Positions 8,292-17,028 of a stretch of DNA of 64,000 nt are shown here, in pieces. The position numbers were made by a program, and so were the translations under genes. Numbering within the stretch: the first letter of the stretch is position 1; each line of letters starts with the position of its first letter. The notes below the pieces were generated by a model. The model did not search any database. It saw only the letters and a program-made list of their open reading frames with translations, and was not told the origin of the DNA. Source of the DNA: G963664115 sp965216035 (GTDB lineage: Bacteria; Acidobacteriota; Terriglobia; 20CM-2-55-15); the NCBI GenBank assembly GCA_965216035.1, contig CBDCFM010000015.1, positions 1 to 64,000 on the forward strand, written 5' to 3'.

Positions 8292-9287
8292 ATGCTGAAA
8301 TCACTGTGCATACCTGTTCCTTTGACAGTTCGGACCGCCCTGCGGGGGTGGATCCTGCTGGCTATGCTAGCCGCGGCGGGTTGCTCTCCGGACCCGCTTT
8401 CTCCTGAGCTCGGCAAGCTGACCGGTCCCCTGATCTCGTCTAGGACGACGATGGTCACCGCCTGGGAGTATCCCAATAATCCTCTGACCGACCCCACGCT
8501 GGGCAATTCGCGGGTTGCGGACCAGATTCGATTGGGGTTCCGCATCTTTACGGAAACGCCCGTCGAAGCGGCGGGGCTCATGCATGGCCAAATGTCGTGC
8601 AACAACTGTCACATGAACGGTGGCCAGCGCGAGCTCTCTCTTCCCCTGATCGGTGTGGCGGCCATGTTTCCTGAATTCAACCGGCGAGCCGATCGACTTT
8701 TCAGCCTCGAGGACCGGATCGTGGGATGTTTCTACCGGAGCCAGAATGCTACGGGCATAATCGATCCGACGGAGTTGGGGTCGGCGCTCCCGGACGATCA
8801 TGCAGACACGCTGCCGGGTCCCGACAGTCCGGAAGTACTCGCACTCTCCGCCTACCTCCGATGGCTGTCGCGTGGCTACGAGCCTGGAGTAGCCGCACCC
8901 TGGCGCCGCAAGAATGTGATCGATCCGGCGAACCGGATCCCGGTTGAACAGTTGGATCCGGAAAGAGGCGAAGCGCTCTTCATGGAACACTGCACGAATT
9001 GCCATGGAGAGGACGGCCAAGGTGTGCAGATCGGAACTAAGAAGGCTGGCCCTCAATGGGGTCCGAATTCGTGGAACGACGGTGCCGGGGCCGCTCGGAT
9101 CTACACTCTTGCCGGTATTATTCGCTATGCCATGCCCTATCTCGATCCCGGCCGTCTGACCGACGAAGAGGCACAGCTGTTGGCGAGATTCATCAATTCG
9201 AAAGAGCGCCCCTCGTACCCGTTCAAGGACCAGGATTACCTGGCCGTCGATCTTCCCGTAGACAGTGTCTATTACCCGAAACCCTGA
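8292..9287 (+). CDS. TsdA-like diheme cytochrome c lipoprotein
   Basis: A 331-aa periplasmic lipoprotein: the hydrophobic N terminus ends in the lipobox LAAAGC with C31 as the lipidation site. It has two heme motifs, CNNCH (C103-H107) and CTNCH (C234-H238). The segment after heme 1, with LPLIGVAAMFPEFN, LEDRIVGCFYRS and a Cys in place for axial ligation, follows the TsdA thiosulfate dehydrogenase/SoxA-like pattern. TsdA oxidises thiosulfate to tetrathionate or reduces tetrathionate; which direction applies here cannot be told. It is followed 12 bases later by the phosphatase-fold gene, suggesting one transcript. A lipid anchor instead of a free signal peptide is a variation on typical TsdA. 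Confidence 0.82.
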   Translation: MLKSLCIPVPLTVRTALRGWILLAMLAAAGCSPDPLSPELGKLTGPLISSRTTMVTAWEYPNNPLTDPTLGNSRVADQIRLGFRIFTETPVEAAGLMHGQMSCNNCHMNGGQRELSLPLIGVAAMFPEFNRRADRLFSLEDRIVGCFYRSQNATGIIDPTELGSALPDDHADTLPGPDSPEVLALSAYLRWLSRGYEPGVAAPWRRKNVIDPANRIPVEQLDPERGEALFMEHCTNCHGEDGQGVQIGTKKAGPQWGPNSWNDGAGAARIYTLAGIIRYAMPYLDPGRLTDEEAQLLARFINSKERPSYPFKDQDYLAVDLPVDSVYYPKP

Positions 9288-9299
9288 CGGAGGTCAAAT

Positions 9300-9812
9300 A
9301 TGAAGCACGTACTTATGGCGGTTGTTGTAGGGGTGTTTGCGTTTTCTACAATCGGGTTCGCCCAAGATTTGCCGATCCGGAATTTTCTGCGCGTGAATAC
9401 TGAATTCTGCACCGCGGGTCAGCCGACTCCGGAGCAGATATCGGATCTGCAGGCGGACGGAATCCGGGCCGTTCTGAATCTGAGAGTTCCCAGCGAGCAC
9501 GATGCGGCTGCGGAAGAAGCCGCGGTGCGTGCACACGGCATGAACTACTTCAACATTCCGGTTGATGGCGCAAACGTCCGTGAAGAGCAGGTGGAGGAGT
9601 TCCTCGCATTGACGGACGATGTCACAAACCAACCCATGTTCATCCACTGCGGCTCGGCCAACCGCGTCGGTGCCTTCTGGTTGATTCGTCGTGTGATCCG
9701 CGATAGTTGGAGCGTGAGTGATGCCGAAACCGAGGCGGTCGAGATTGGATTGACCTCCGCTGCGCTGAAAGATTTCGCGCTTCAGTATATTGCGACTCAC
9801 GCCACGCGTTAG
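9300..9812 (+). CDS. Secreted tyrosine-phosphatase-fold protein (DUF442/BLH-type)
   Basis: A 170-aa protein with a signal peptide (cleavage near GFAQD). It has the beta-lactamase-hydrolase-like/dual-specificity phosphatase fold: RVNTEFCTAGQPTPEQI, then IRAVLNLR, and the active-site loop HCGSANR with C117 and R122. The spacing is C-x4-R as in the DUF442 group rather than C-x5-R of classical phosphatases. In several bacteria DUF442 domains are fused or linked to persulfide dioxygenases and rhodaneses, so a sulfur-related role is possible in this neighbourhood; this is inference. GGAGG lies before the ATG. It converges with the sulfite-oxidase-family gene. Confidence 0.75.
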   Translation: MKHVLMAVVVGVFAFSTIGFAQDLPIRNFLRVNTEFCTAGQPTPEQISDLQADGIRAVLNLRVPSEHDAAAEEAAVRAHGMNYFNIPVDGANVREEQVEEFLALTDDVTNQPMFIHCGSANRVGAFWLIRRVIRDSWSVSDAETEAVEIGLTSAALKDFALQYIATHATR

Positions 9813-9887
9813 CGGCCGGAGACCCTGAAGCGGTGGGATCCGATGCTCCGCGAACTTCCCGGGCGTCGGACTCGCCGTATGCAGTCT

Positions 9888-11057
9888 CTATGAAATCATC
9901 ACAGTGCGCGGGAATTGTGCATTGTGTTCCAGACGCGTCAGCTTGTTTTCCAGATCGGCCTCCGTGGGCTGCACGTTCCCGTTCGCATCGGTTGCTCGTG
10001 AGACCATCGTGTGTTCTCCCGCCGTTGCGCCCGCCCACCTATAGTTGAACAGCTTCCAGGAATACTGTGTGTTGGAAGACTCCAGGGTCGCCCGCCGCCA
10101 ATTACCGCCGTCAATTTGAACTTCGACCGACCGGAGCGGCGTGCCGTCGTTTAAAACGAATCCGAAGACCTCGTGGTTATTGCCCCTTCGGGTAACCCGT
10201 GCGATCACCGATTTCAACTGCATGCGGGAGACTTCGGTTTCCCTCCACTTCATTTCACCGTCGATCATTTCCCCTCTCAGGGAGCGATACCATCGCGCCT
10301 GGAACTTGCCCAGGTAGCGCCCTTCCTGGACGTGGATATTTCCGAGCCACTTCACGTTCGCGACCCCATACCAGCCGGGCATGATCACCCGAAGGGGGGA
10401 TCCCTGATGACGCGTTAGCCCTTCGCCGTTCAGCACGTAGGCCAGCAGCGGGCCTGGACCCGCGGCATTGTCGATCGTGATACTGCGGCCGAACTGCTGT
10501 TCGACGGCAAAGTCCGTTCCCCGGAAATTCACCTGCTCCTCACCGCGGTCGATTCCGAAAAAGACGACTTCCTTACCGTTGGGACGGACGCCGGCGTCGG
10601 AGAGCACATCGCGTAGGGGCACACCCGTCCACAATCCGTTTGAGGCCAGGCCATGAATCCTGCGGCTGCTGTTGCCTGAGCATTCGTAACCTGCCGATAT
10701 TTCGACCGCGGGCCGGGCGCGAAGATCGTCCAGAGACAACTCCGTTTCCGTGTCGACGAGGCCCGTGATCTTCAGGCGATAAGTGGCGGGATCAATTTCA
10801 GGTTGTCCGTAGTGTTGTATCGAGAAGAACTGATCAGTTGGCGTGAACGGGCCGTCGATCGTCCGGATATCGAGAAAACGGATGGCGGCGTCCGGGCCCG
10901 AAGGAAAAACCATGTCCTCAGGAATATCCGTAAAAGGAACAAGCGTTTCGTTCTGAGCCAGGGCGGGCAGGGCCCATTCACCCAGACCCATGGCCAGTAG
11001 ACTCGCAGAGGCTATGCCTCCCTTCAGAAGCGTTCGACGGTTCACGTTTTTTGCCAT
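9888..11057 (-). CDS. Tat-exported sulfite-oxidase-family molybdoenzyme
   Basis: A 389-aa protein from ATG 11057; longer starts add only non-signal sequence. The Tat motif NRRTLLKG is followed by a hydrophobic core and a likely cleavage at ALAQ. The molybdopterin domain contains the molybdenum-ligating cysteine in ECSGNSSR (C126), HQGSPLRV and a GVANVKWL motif. The Mo-co dimerisation domain follows (RVTRRGNNHEVFGF, VQIDGGNWRRATL). This is the layout of SorA/SoxC sulfite dehydrogenases, which oxidise sulfite to sulfate and pass electrons to a cytochrome c. The broken small cytochrome at 5773-6139 could have been its partner. Three 45-bp repeats lie immediately upstream and may control it. Confidence 0.87.
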   Translation of the reverse strand: MAKNVNRRTLLKGGIASASLLAMGLGEWALPALAQNETLVPFTDIPEDMVFPSGPDAAIRFLDIRTIDGPFTPTDQFFSIQHYGQPEIDPATYRLKITGLVDTETELSLDDLRARPAVEISAGYECSGNSSRRIHGLASNGLWTGVPLRDVLSDAGVRPNGKEVVFFGIDRGEEQVNFRGTDFAVEQQFGRSITIDNAAGPGPLLAYVLNGEGLTRHQGSPLRVIMPGWYGVANVKWLGNIHVQEGRYLGKFQARWYRSLRGEMIDGEMKWRETEVSRMQLKSVIARVTRRGNNHEVFGFVLNDGTPLRSVEVQIDGGNWRRATLESSNTQYSWKLFNYRWAGATAGEHTMVSRATDANGNVQPTEADLENKLTRLEHNAQFPRTVMIS

Positions 11058-11099
11058 TATAGATTCCCCCCGATAATTATATAGGTAGCCGGCATCAAT

Positions 11100-11234
11100 C
11101 CTAGACACCGTCCGCGCCTTCGGACACCGATCGATCGTTCCAACCCTAGACTCTGTCCGCGCCCTCGGACACCGGTCGATCGTTCCAACCCTAGACTCTG
11201 TCCGCGCCTTCGGACACCAGCCGATCGTTCCAAC
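11100..11234. repeat. Three tandem 45-bp direct repeats with internal hairpins
   Basis: Units 11100-11144, 11145-11189 and 11190-11234 differ at only a few positions each. Every unit contains GTCCGCGCC-T-CGGAC, able to form a 5-6 bp hairpin, then CGATCGTTCCAAC. They lie 43 bases upstream of the start codon of the sulfite-oxidase-family gene, where a regulatory array or a leader RNA would act. The remaining gap to 11566 shows no gene and no further repeats. Confidence 0.85.
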
Positions 11235-11566
11235 GGTCCATTTCAGAACTGCCTTCGAAAGTCACGCCGATGGGCCTTCCTGCGGGCGATCCATCGTTGC
11301 ACTATGTTGCCCCAAAACGTGCGTGTCGAGTGTCGTTGGCTTCGGTGACGCTCTGTTTATATTACGCATTCGTCCGCGAGTAAATATTTTAGCGGTTCCC
11401 CTCGGGAGGTCGAAATTGAGATCTTCGTCCTGGTGATTGACAATGAACCGGTCGGCTTCGGAGTCGAGACAATAGAGACCAGGGTAGGGATTCTCGTCGT
11501 CGAAGATGATCGGTCTATTTTGGGCCCTCCGTGTCTAGCTTTTTGCGGCTCCCAGCCCCGACCCCG

Positions 11567-12646
11567 TCAGCCTCGTATCCGTTCAAATTCGCCCATGAAT
11601 TCGACTAGGAGGTCGACGCCTTCCACCGGAAAAGCATTGTAGATTGAGGCTCGAATGCCTCCAACGGATCGGTGGCCTTTCAGTCCGTCCAATCCTGCGG
11701 CTGTGGCTTCCTCGACGAATGTTTTTTCTAGGTCTCGTGTCGCCAGGCGGAATGTGACGTTCATAAGGGATCGGCTTTCGCTGTCAGCGTTTCCTGTGTA
11801 AAACCCTGTTCGATCGATCTCGGCGTACAGCTTGTTCGCCTTTTCTCTGTTCATCCGAGCGACACTGGATAGACCGCCGAGTGACCGCAGCCACTTCATC
11901 GTCAGTCCAAGGATATAGACGCCAAACGTATTTGGAGTGTTGTAGAGCGAATTGCTGTCCGCGAAGGTGCGGTAATTCAGCATCGATCCCAAGGTGTCAG
12001 GCCCGCTCGCAAGCAGGTCTTCATGAATGATCACCAGCGTCACCCCGGACGGGCCAAGGTTTTTCTGCGCACCGGCATAGATCAATCCATGGCGTCCGAC
12101 ATCAATCGGCCGGCTGAATATATCCGAGGACGCATCACTAACGAGGGGCACCGTGCCGACATCGGGGAGTGTCTTCCACTCGGTGCCTTCGATCGTGTTG
12201 TTGCCGGTCATATGCACGTAGTCGGCGTCCGGTCTCAGATTCAGTGTGTCGCCCCCGGGAATGCCCTTGTAGTTTTTGCCCGCGATGTTCACGGGGCCAA
12301 CGCGCTCGGCCTCTCTAATGGCTTTCTTGGAGAAATACCCGGTGTCGATATAGTCCGCCCCAGCGCCCGAGGTCAGCAGGTTCATCGGCACCATTGAAAA
12401 CTGCAGGCTTGCGCCACCGGGCAACATCAAAATTCTGTATGCAACAGGCACCTCGGCCAGTTGCCGGATGTCTTCGATGGCTGTGTTCAGGAGGCTTTCG
12501 AATGTCTTGGAGCGGTGACTGATTTCCATTACGGACATCCCCACACCGGGGAGTGCCATCAGGTCGCGCTGGGCTTCTTCAAGTACGGGAAGCGGAAGCG
12601 TTGCCGGACCGGCCGCGAAATTGACAATGCGATGAGTCGTAGTCAT
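11567..12646 (-). CDS. serC: Phosphoserine aminotransferase
   Basis: Converts 3-phosphohydroxypyruvate and glutamate to phosphoserine in serine synthesis (and has a parallel role in pyridoxal phosphate synthesis). The 359-aa length is normal for SerC. It begins with VNFAAGPATLPLPVLEEAQ, has the MSVMEISHRS and LPGGASLQFSMVPMNLL motifs, and the PLP lysine at K195 in AGAQKNLGPSG. The C-terminal EGVDLLVEFMGEFER is also typical. It stands alone on the minus strand, with the next gene upstream about 135 bases away. Confidence 0.97.
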   Translation of the reverse strand: MTTTHRIVNFAAGPATLPLPVLEEAQRDLMALPGVGMSVMEISHRSKTFESLLNTAIEDIRQLAEVPVAYRILMLPGGASLQFSMVPMNLLTSGAGADYIDTGYFSKKAIREAERVGPVNIAGKNYKGIPGGDTLNLRPDADYVHMTGNNTIEGTEWKTLPDVGTVPLVSDASSDIFSRPIDVGRHGLIYAGAQKNLGPSGVTLVIIHEDLLASGPDTLGSMLNYRTFADSNSLYNTPNTFGVYILGLTMKWLRSLGGLSSVARMNREKANKLYAEIDRTGFYTGNADSESRSLMNVTFRLATRDLEKTFVEEATAAGLDGLKGHRSVGGIRASIYNAFPVEGVDLLVEFMGEFERIRG

Positions 12647-12781
12647 TCGTGATCTCGAGTTGGCTTATTCAGCGGAAAGCGATCCACCAGCTTGCCAGTC
12701 CAGTCGTCGTTTCTCAACCCCCACCAGACGATAAGTTCGCCCGGGTGGGGCCGTGATTTGCCGTGCGGGGGTTTCGCGTCT

Positions 12782-13894
12782 TCAGTCGGTCCGAGCCTCG
12801 TACATCTTGCTGAAGCCGTTGCGGCTATTGGTGACCGTGAATGATCCGTCACGGCTACCCGACGCCTTGACCCAGTACGCCTGGCCATTGTGCACTGGAG
12901 GCGGGGGGACGCCGGCACCGCGTCCGGGGTTTGCTATACCTCGGATGGGCATGGCCGTCAGCGGCTGGTCGACATCATTGGCGATGAACAGTCCAGGTAC
13001 CGTGTGCTCCTGGCCGCTTAAGACTGAAAAGTGAAGTTGCCAGAGATCCTCCAGTCCGGGAGCTGAATGCAATACTCGCATGGCTTCGGGTTGTCCGCCC
13101 TTGCGGGTGCCGTTGTTGACGATTCCCACCCGGGGGGCAATAGCGTGGACGAGGACTGGAGCGTTTGACGTGGGCTGTCCGTGATGGGATACGACAAACA
13201 AATCGACCGTGCCCATTGGGTTGTTCGGGCACATCAGATCGAATTCAGTATTCACAGTCAGATCACCAAGGTGAAGCGCTCGAAACGCACCAAAGGTGAT
13301 CAGGACACCTACGGACTGGGCGTTCTCGCCGGTGTCTTCTGCCTGAGGCGAGAACTCGCCACAATATGGGTTGGGGCCACTCTCCGATGTAACGGAGCGA
13401 CCGATGACGCGCCCTCCTGAGGCGAGGACATGGATGTCGAGGCCGTTTACAGCGATCGTATCTCCCGGTTGGACGACGGTATGTTGCGCCCCGTCACGGA
13501 GTCGGGGGTATGTCTCCAGAAACGCGTCGGTAGCGGGGGCGGACTGCACGCTGGGTCCGTGGTCGATGAAGTTTCGGATGGGGATGCGCGAGGCCAGTTC
13601 TGTCATTCCGCCGAAATGATCGCCGTGCCAGTGGGTTGTGATCAGATGATCGATGGCGTCCACACCCGCATCTTCAATGGCTGCCATGATGCGACCGACA
13701 TCGCGATCTGCCGCGGCTCCACCGTTGCCGGTATCGATCAGAAGCGATTCCCCGGAAGGTGACACTAAGAGCGTCGCGTTCCCGCCTTCCACGTCGACTA
13801 CGTAGATGTCCAGTGTATCGCCCGCAGGAGTTTGGGCCCGGGCTCCGGTAATAGCCAGCAGGAGAGCAACGACGGTTGCCAAGAATGTGCGCAT
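12782..13894 (-). CDS. Secreted metallo-beta-lactamase-fold hydrolase
   Basis: A 370-aa protein with a clear signal peptide (cleavage near ARAQ) and the metal-binding HWHGDHFGG motif (H88, H90, D92, H93). VVDVEGGNATLLVSP and DTGNGGAAADRDVGRI precede it, and LVVSHHG-type sequence (FVVSHHGQPTSN) follows, as in the ComEC C-terminal/competence-like MBL group. The family hydrolyses phosphodiesters, lactones or other esters; no substrate can be assigned. The C-terminal 70 residues, with VKASGSRDGSFTVTNSRNGFSK, form a separate beta-rich tail. Monocistronic by spacing. Confidence 0.85.
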   Translation of the reverse strand: MRTFLATVVALLLAITGARAQTPAGDTLDIYVVDVEGGNATLLVSPSGESLLIDTGNGGAAADRDVGRIMAAIEDAGVDAIDHLITTHWHGDHFGGMTELASRIPIRNFIDHGPSVQSAPATDAFLETYPRLRDGAQHTVVQPGDTIAVNGLDIHVLASGGRVIGRSVTSESGPNPYCGEFSPQAEDTGENAQSVGVLITFGAFRALHLGDLTVNTEFDLMCPNNPMGTVDLFVVSHHGQPTSNAPVLVHAIAPRVGIVNNGTRKGGQPEAMRVLHSAPGLEDLWQLHFSVLSGQEHTVPGLFIANDVDQPLTAMPIRGIANPGRGAGVPPPPVHNGQAYWVKASGSRDGSFTVTNSRNGFSKMYEARTD

Positions 13895-14500
13895 GATAGA
13901 GCTACCTCGATGTAATCTCAGTTCGGATTAAATGGGACCGTTGTTCGAGAGTGTAGGATACCTGAGGGCGAGGGTACGCGTTTCGCATTGGGAAAACGCA
14001 CTCTCACCAAAAAACTTCCGCCGTCGTGGATCGCCAGTCGCAACCGTATCTGAGCTAACGATGGTTCATCGTTTGCAGGAAGCCCCAGATTGTCCACACT
14101 GCGATCGCGGCCGGAGTGACGAAATTCAATACAAGTGGAAAGGTGTTCATCGGAAACCTCCCTTCAAAACCATGGTACGCCCACGAAAGGGCCTCTTTCC
14201 AGCAAAAGAACCGGGATTTGAGTCCTCATTCTCAGAGTTCACTTGGGCCAATAGTACGGCGCCTGCCAAGAACTGTTTGATCGGGGAGCAAGTTGGAGAG
14301 TGACTGTGAACGATGACGTGTAGACGTTGGGAAACGGCTCCAGATGGCATTCAACGTAGATGCAGTTTTCCGGGACGACAAATCCTTATCGCGTGCGCGG
14401 CTTCTAGGGGCATTATGTCCCAACGCAAATTCACGAGCAGCTGTCGATGCTCGCAATGTGGATGGTTGGTGTCTTGGAGCAACCACCAGAAAGGGTAAAA
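13895..14500. other. Gap containing only a short ORF
   Basis: About 600 bases between the MBL-fold hydrolase and the two-heme cytochrome. Apart from the 31-codon ORF described separately there is no credible coding region, RNA gene or repeat that I can see. It must hold promoters for the two divergent neighbours. Confidence 0.5.
14055..14150 (-). CDS. 31-residue single-pass membrane microprotein candidate
   Basis: The ATG at 14150 follows a strong ribosome-binding site (GGGAGG with six bases of spacing) and the ORF ends at TAG 14055-14057. The peptide is a short polar start, one hydrophobic span (PLVLNFVTPAAIAVWTIWGF) and a polar tail LQTMNHR. This is the usual look of small membrane subunits of respiratory or transport complexes. 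It lies alone in a 600-base gap, divergent from the cytochrome gene at 14501. No family is recognised. Confidence 0.5.
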   Translation of the reverse strand: MNTFPLVLNFVTPAAIAVWTIWGFLQTMNHR

Positions 14501-14857
14501 ATGAAACGTACAGTAATTGCGGCTGCCAGTCTTTTGGTCCTTGTCGCGATCCTTGTGGTTCCGGCCGCGTCCATGCAGCGGGGTGGCGGTGGGGGACCCA
14601 CGAACCTTCAGGTTCTACCGGAGGGAGCCCCAGTGGGTATGATCATGCGCAACATCAGGGACGCATTGGGCGTGGACTGTGCGTACTGTCACGTCGATGG
14701 AGACCGTGCGTCTGACGATATCGATAAGAAGGTTATCGCCCGCGGGATGATGAGGATGACGCGAGCGATCAACGACGATTTCCTCACAAACGTTGACGCG
14801 CGAATCAACTGCGCAACGTGCCATCGGGGCTCGGCGACGCGATCTTTAACCTTTTGA
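14501..14857 (+). CDS. Reaction-centre-type two-heme cytochrome c
   Basis: A 118-aa exported cytochrome from ATG 14501 (AAAGGG upstream; longer starts give no signal peptide). It has a hydrophobic leader, then NLQVLPEGAPVGMIMRNIRDALGVDCAYCH with heme 1 at C60-H64 and INCATCHRG with heme 2 at C104-H108. The order NLQVLP, MR helix, CxYCHV, MMRMT-IND, CxTCHRG is that of the photosynthetic reaction-centre cytochrome domain (CytoC_RC). This domain also occurs widely in non-phototrophic Acidobacteriota and related phyla. Nothing photosynthetic is nearby, so a generic electron carrier is likely. No operon partner. Confidence 0.85.
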   Translation: MKRTVIAAASLLVLVAILVVPAASMQRGGGGGPTNLQVLPEGAPVGMIMRNIRDALGVDCAYCHVDGDRASDDIDKKVIARGMMRMTRAINDDFLTNVDARINCATCHRGSATRSLTF

Positions 14858-15279
14858 TGGGCGACGGGATTTCCAAAATTTCCGAAGCAGCAGAGTAGTT
14901 GCGGTTTAGGCAAGTGATCCGGCTTCGCGGCCTGGTTTCCCAGGAAGACGCTCTCTCTGGAATGTCGATCTGGGAAGTAGGGCTTCAGAGTCCGAGTGCG
15001 TCCTACCTCAGATCAGACCCGATCTTATGTGGCTTCCCTTAATTCACTATATTGTCCAGCTGCGTGTGAAATAGGCGGCGACGCCTCACACGTCTACGTC
15101 CACTATAGGGAAGAAAGCAGGGCGGAGAACGTTAGATAAAGCAGGCGTCGGCGTCAATCGAAGACCGGCGGGTTGAACCGGCTCCAGACCCCTACGGCGT
15201 GGGCATGGGGCGTCTGATCCGGACAGCCCGAGTTCTCCACGTCTAAGCTCTTGAACCCAAAAGGGCACTTCCGGTAACA
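14858..15279. other. Gap without a recognisable gene
   Basis: About 420 bases between the two-heme cytochrome and the groEL regulatory region. Small ORFs occur on both strands, but none has a ribosome site, hydrophobic pattern or family resemblance. A small GGCG/CGCC hairpin lies near 15075. No repeat or RNA gene was seen. Confidence 0.4.
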
Positions 15280-15306
15280 TTAGCACTCGTCATATTGGAG
15301 TGCTAA
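15280..15306 (+). promoter_or_regulatory. CIRCE operator (HrcA binding site)
   Basis: TTAGCACTC-N9-GAGTGCTAA, a perfect match to the CIRCE consensus with the exact 9-base spacer. CIRCE is the operator for the heat-shock repressor HrcA in many bacteria. It lies 57 bases before the groEL start. No hrcA gene is in the window. Confidence 0.96.
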
Positions 15307-15311
15307 TCAAA

Positions 15312-15332
15312 GATGCCTAAATATTAGGCATC
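15312..15332. promoter_or_regulatory. Second perfect palindrome in the groEL leader
   Basis: GATGCCTAA-ATA-TTAGGCATC, two perfect 9-base arms, starts five bases after CIRCE and ends 30 bases before the groEL ATG. It could be a second operator or an mRNA hairpin near the ribosome-binding site AGAGGAG (15351-15357). It does not match CIRCE. Confidence 0.6.
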
Positions 15333-15362
15333 ATCTGTGGCTGAACTGACAGAGGAGTATCT

Positions 15363-17000
15363 ATGGCTGCAACAGAAATAATGCTTCGCGACGAAGCTCG
15401 AAACAGGATTTTAGGCGGCATCCGCGCGCTCGCCGATGCCGTCAAGGTGACGCTCGGACCTCGCGGTCGAAATGTTGTCCTTCAACGCAGTTACGGTTCC
15501 CCCAACATTACGAAGGATGGAGTCTCGGTAGCGAAGGAGATCGACCTCAAAGACCGTTACCAGAACATGGGCGCGCAGATGTTACGTGAAGTTGCGTCCA
15601 AGACAAACGACGAGGTGGGTGATGGCACAACGACGGCGATTGTGCTCGCCGAGGCAATTTACCGAACGGGATTGAAGAACGTTGTTGCCGGTGCCAATCC
15701 AATGGATCTCAAACGCGGCGTCGATATTGCCGTCAAGACTGTCGTTGAAGAACTCCAGAATGCGTCCAAGCCTGTGAAGGGTCACGCGGAGCAGCAGCAG
15801 GTTGCTACGATTTCTGCTAACGGCGATGCCCGCATTGGTGAATTGATCGTCGAAGCGATGAAGCAGGTCGGTGTTGACGGTGTGATCACAGCCGAAGAAG
15901 CCAAATCGACCCAGACCGAGCTGGAAGTGGTCGAAGGCATGCAGTGGGACCGGGGTTATCTTTCGGCGTACTTCGTAACCCATGAGGAAGCGTTGGAGGC
16001 CGTCCTGGAGAACCCCTACATTTATATTCGCGAGAAAAAGATATCGGCTATGAACGATATCGTGCCACTCCTGGAATTGGCCTCGCGGGAAGGGCGGCCT
16101 TTGTTGGTGATTGCCGAAGACATCGAAGGCGAGGCTCTGGCAACGATGGTCGTCAACAAGCTGCGGGGAACGTTGCAATGCGCCGCAGTCAAGGCGCCCG
16201 CTTTCGGTGACCGCCGGAACGCTATTCTGGGAGACATCGCCACGCTGACCGGCGGCCGGTTTATGACGGATGATCTGGGAATTTCGATAGAGAGCATCGG
16301 CGTGGGCGAGCTTGGCCAGGCCAAGAGGGTTGTTGTGGATAAAGATAACACGACGATCATCGAGGGCAAGGGCGCGCGGAGCGCGGTCGAAGGCCGTGTC
16401 CGTGAGATCCGTTCCCAGGTCGACAAGACTGACTCCGATTACGATCGGGAGAAACTGCAGGAGCGATTGGCGCGGCTGACCGGCGGTATTGCTGTGATCC
16501 GCGTCGGCGCCCACACGGAAACGGAAATGAAGGAAATGAAAGCCCGCGTCGAGGACGCGTTGCACGCGACCCGAGCTGCGGCTGAAGAGGGTATCGTTAC
16601 CGGTGGTGGTGCTGCGCTGCTGCGCACGCAGCCATCGGTTTTCAAGAAGGCTGAGACATTGTCGGGCGATCTCAAGACCGGAGCGCTGATCGTCGCGCAG
16701 TCTCTGGAGGCTCCGCTGCGCATGATTGCCAACAATGTCGGACTCGAAGGGGCCATCGTCCTGGGACGTGTGCGTGAGGAGCTCTCACCCCAGGTTGGCT
16801 TCAATGCTGAGACGGAAGAGTACGAAGATCTGGTCGCTTCAGGTGTCGTCGACCCTGCCAAGGTCGTGCGCGTCGCGCTTCAGAACGGGGCATCTGTAGC
16901 GGGACTGCTACTTACGACTGAAGCGGCAATCGCCGAACTGCCCGAGAAGGCGCCACCCATGGCAGATGGACATGACGACCACGGCGGAGACTTCGGATAA
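15363..17000 (+). CDS. groL: Chaperonin GroEL, without an adjacent groES
   Basis: A 60-kDa chaperonin subunit that folds proteins in the cytoplasm with ATP and a GroES cap. The 545-aa length is standard. It carries VTLGPRGRNVVLQ, ITKDGVSVAKEI, the ATP-site DGTTTA and VVEGMQWDRGYLS. The C terminus lacks the usual Gly-Gly-Met tail and ends in a His/Asp-rich HDDHGGDFG. There is no groES upstream: 57 bases separate CIRCE from the start and the gap before it is empty. This therefore looks like a solitary, possibly extra, groEL copy. It has a CIRCE operator, a second palindrome and a strong terminator, so it is expressed as a single-gene heat-shock unit. Confidence 0.98.
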   Translation: MAATEIMLRDEARNRILGGIRALADAVKVTLGPRGRNVVLQRSYGSPNITKDGVSVAKEIDLKDRYQNMGAQMLREVASKTNDEVGDGTTTAIVLAEAIYRTGLKNVVAGANPMDLKRGVDIAVKTVVEELQNASKPVKGHAEQQQVATISANGDARIGELIVEAMKQVGVDGVITAEEAKSTQTELEVVEGMQWDRGYLSAYFVTHEEALEAVLENPYIYIREKKISAMNDIVPLLELASREGRPLLVIAEDIEGEALATMVVNKLRGTLQCAAVKAPAFGDRRNAILGDIATLTGGRFMTDDLGISIESIGVGELGQAKRVVVDKDNTTIIEGKGARSAVEGRVREIRSQVDKTDSDYDREKLQERLARLTGGIAVIRVGAHTETEMKEMKARVEDALHATRAAAEEGIVTGGGAALLRTQPSVFKKAETLSGDLKTGALIVAQSLEAPLRMIANNVGLEGAIVLGRVREELSPQVGFNAETEEYEDLVASGVVDPAKVVRVALQNGASVAGLLLTTEAAIAELPEKAPPMADGHDDHGGDFG

Positions 17001-17028
17001 GTTCAGTTTCGTTGGAACGGGTACTACA

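Noticed and set aside
11100..11234. CRISPR array
   Set aside because: The three units are contiguous direct repeats without spacers, and no cas gene is in the window.
15582..16565. 327-codon ORF antisense to groEL
   Set aside because: Mirror of a highly biased coding strand; its protein is low-complexity and has no family resemblance, while groEL is certain.
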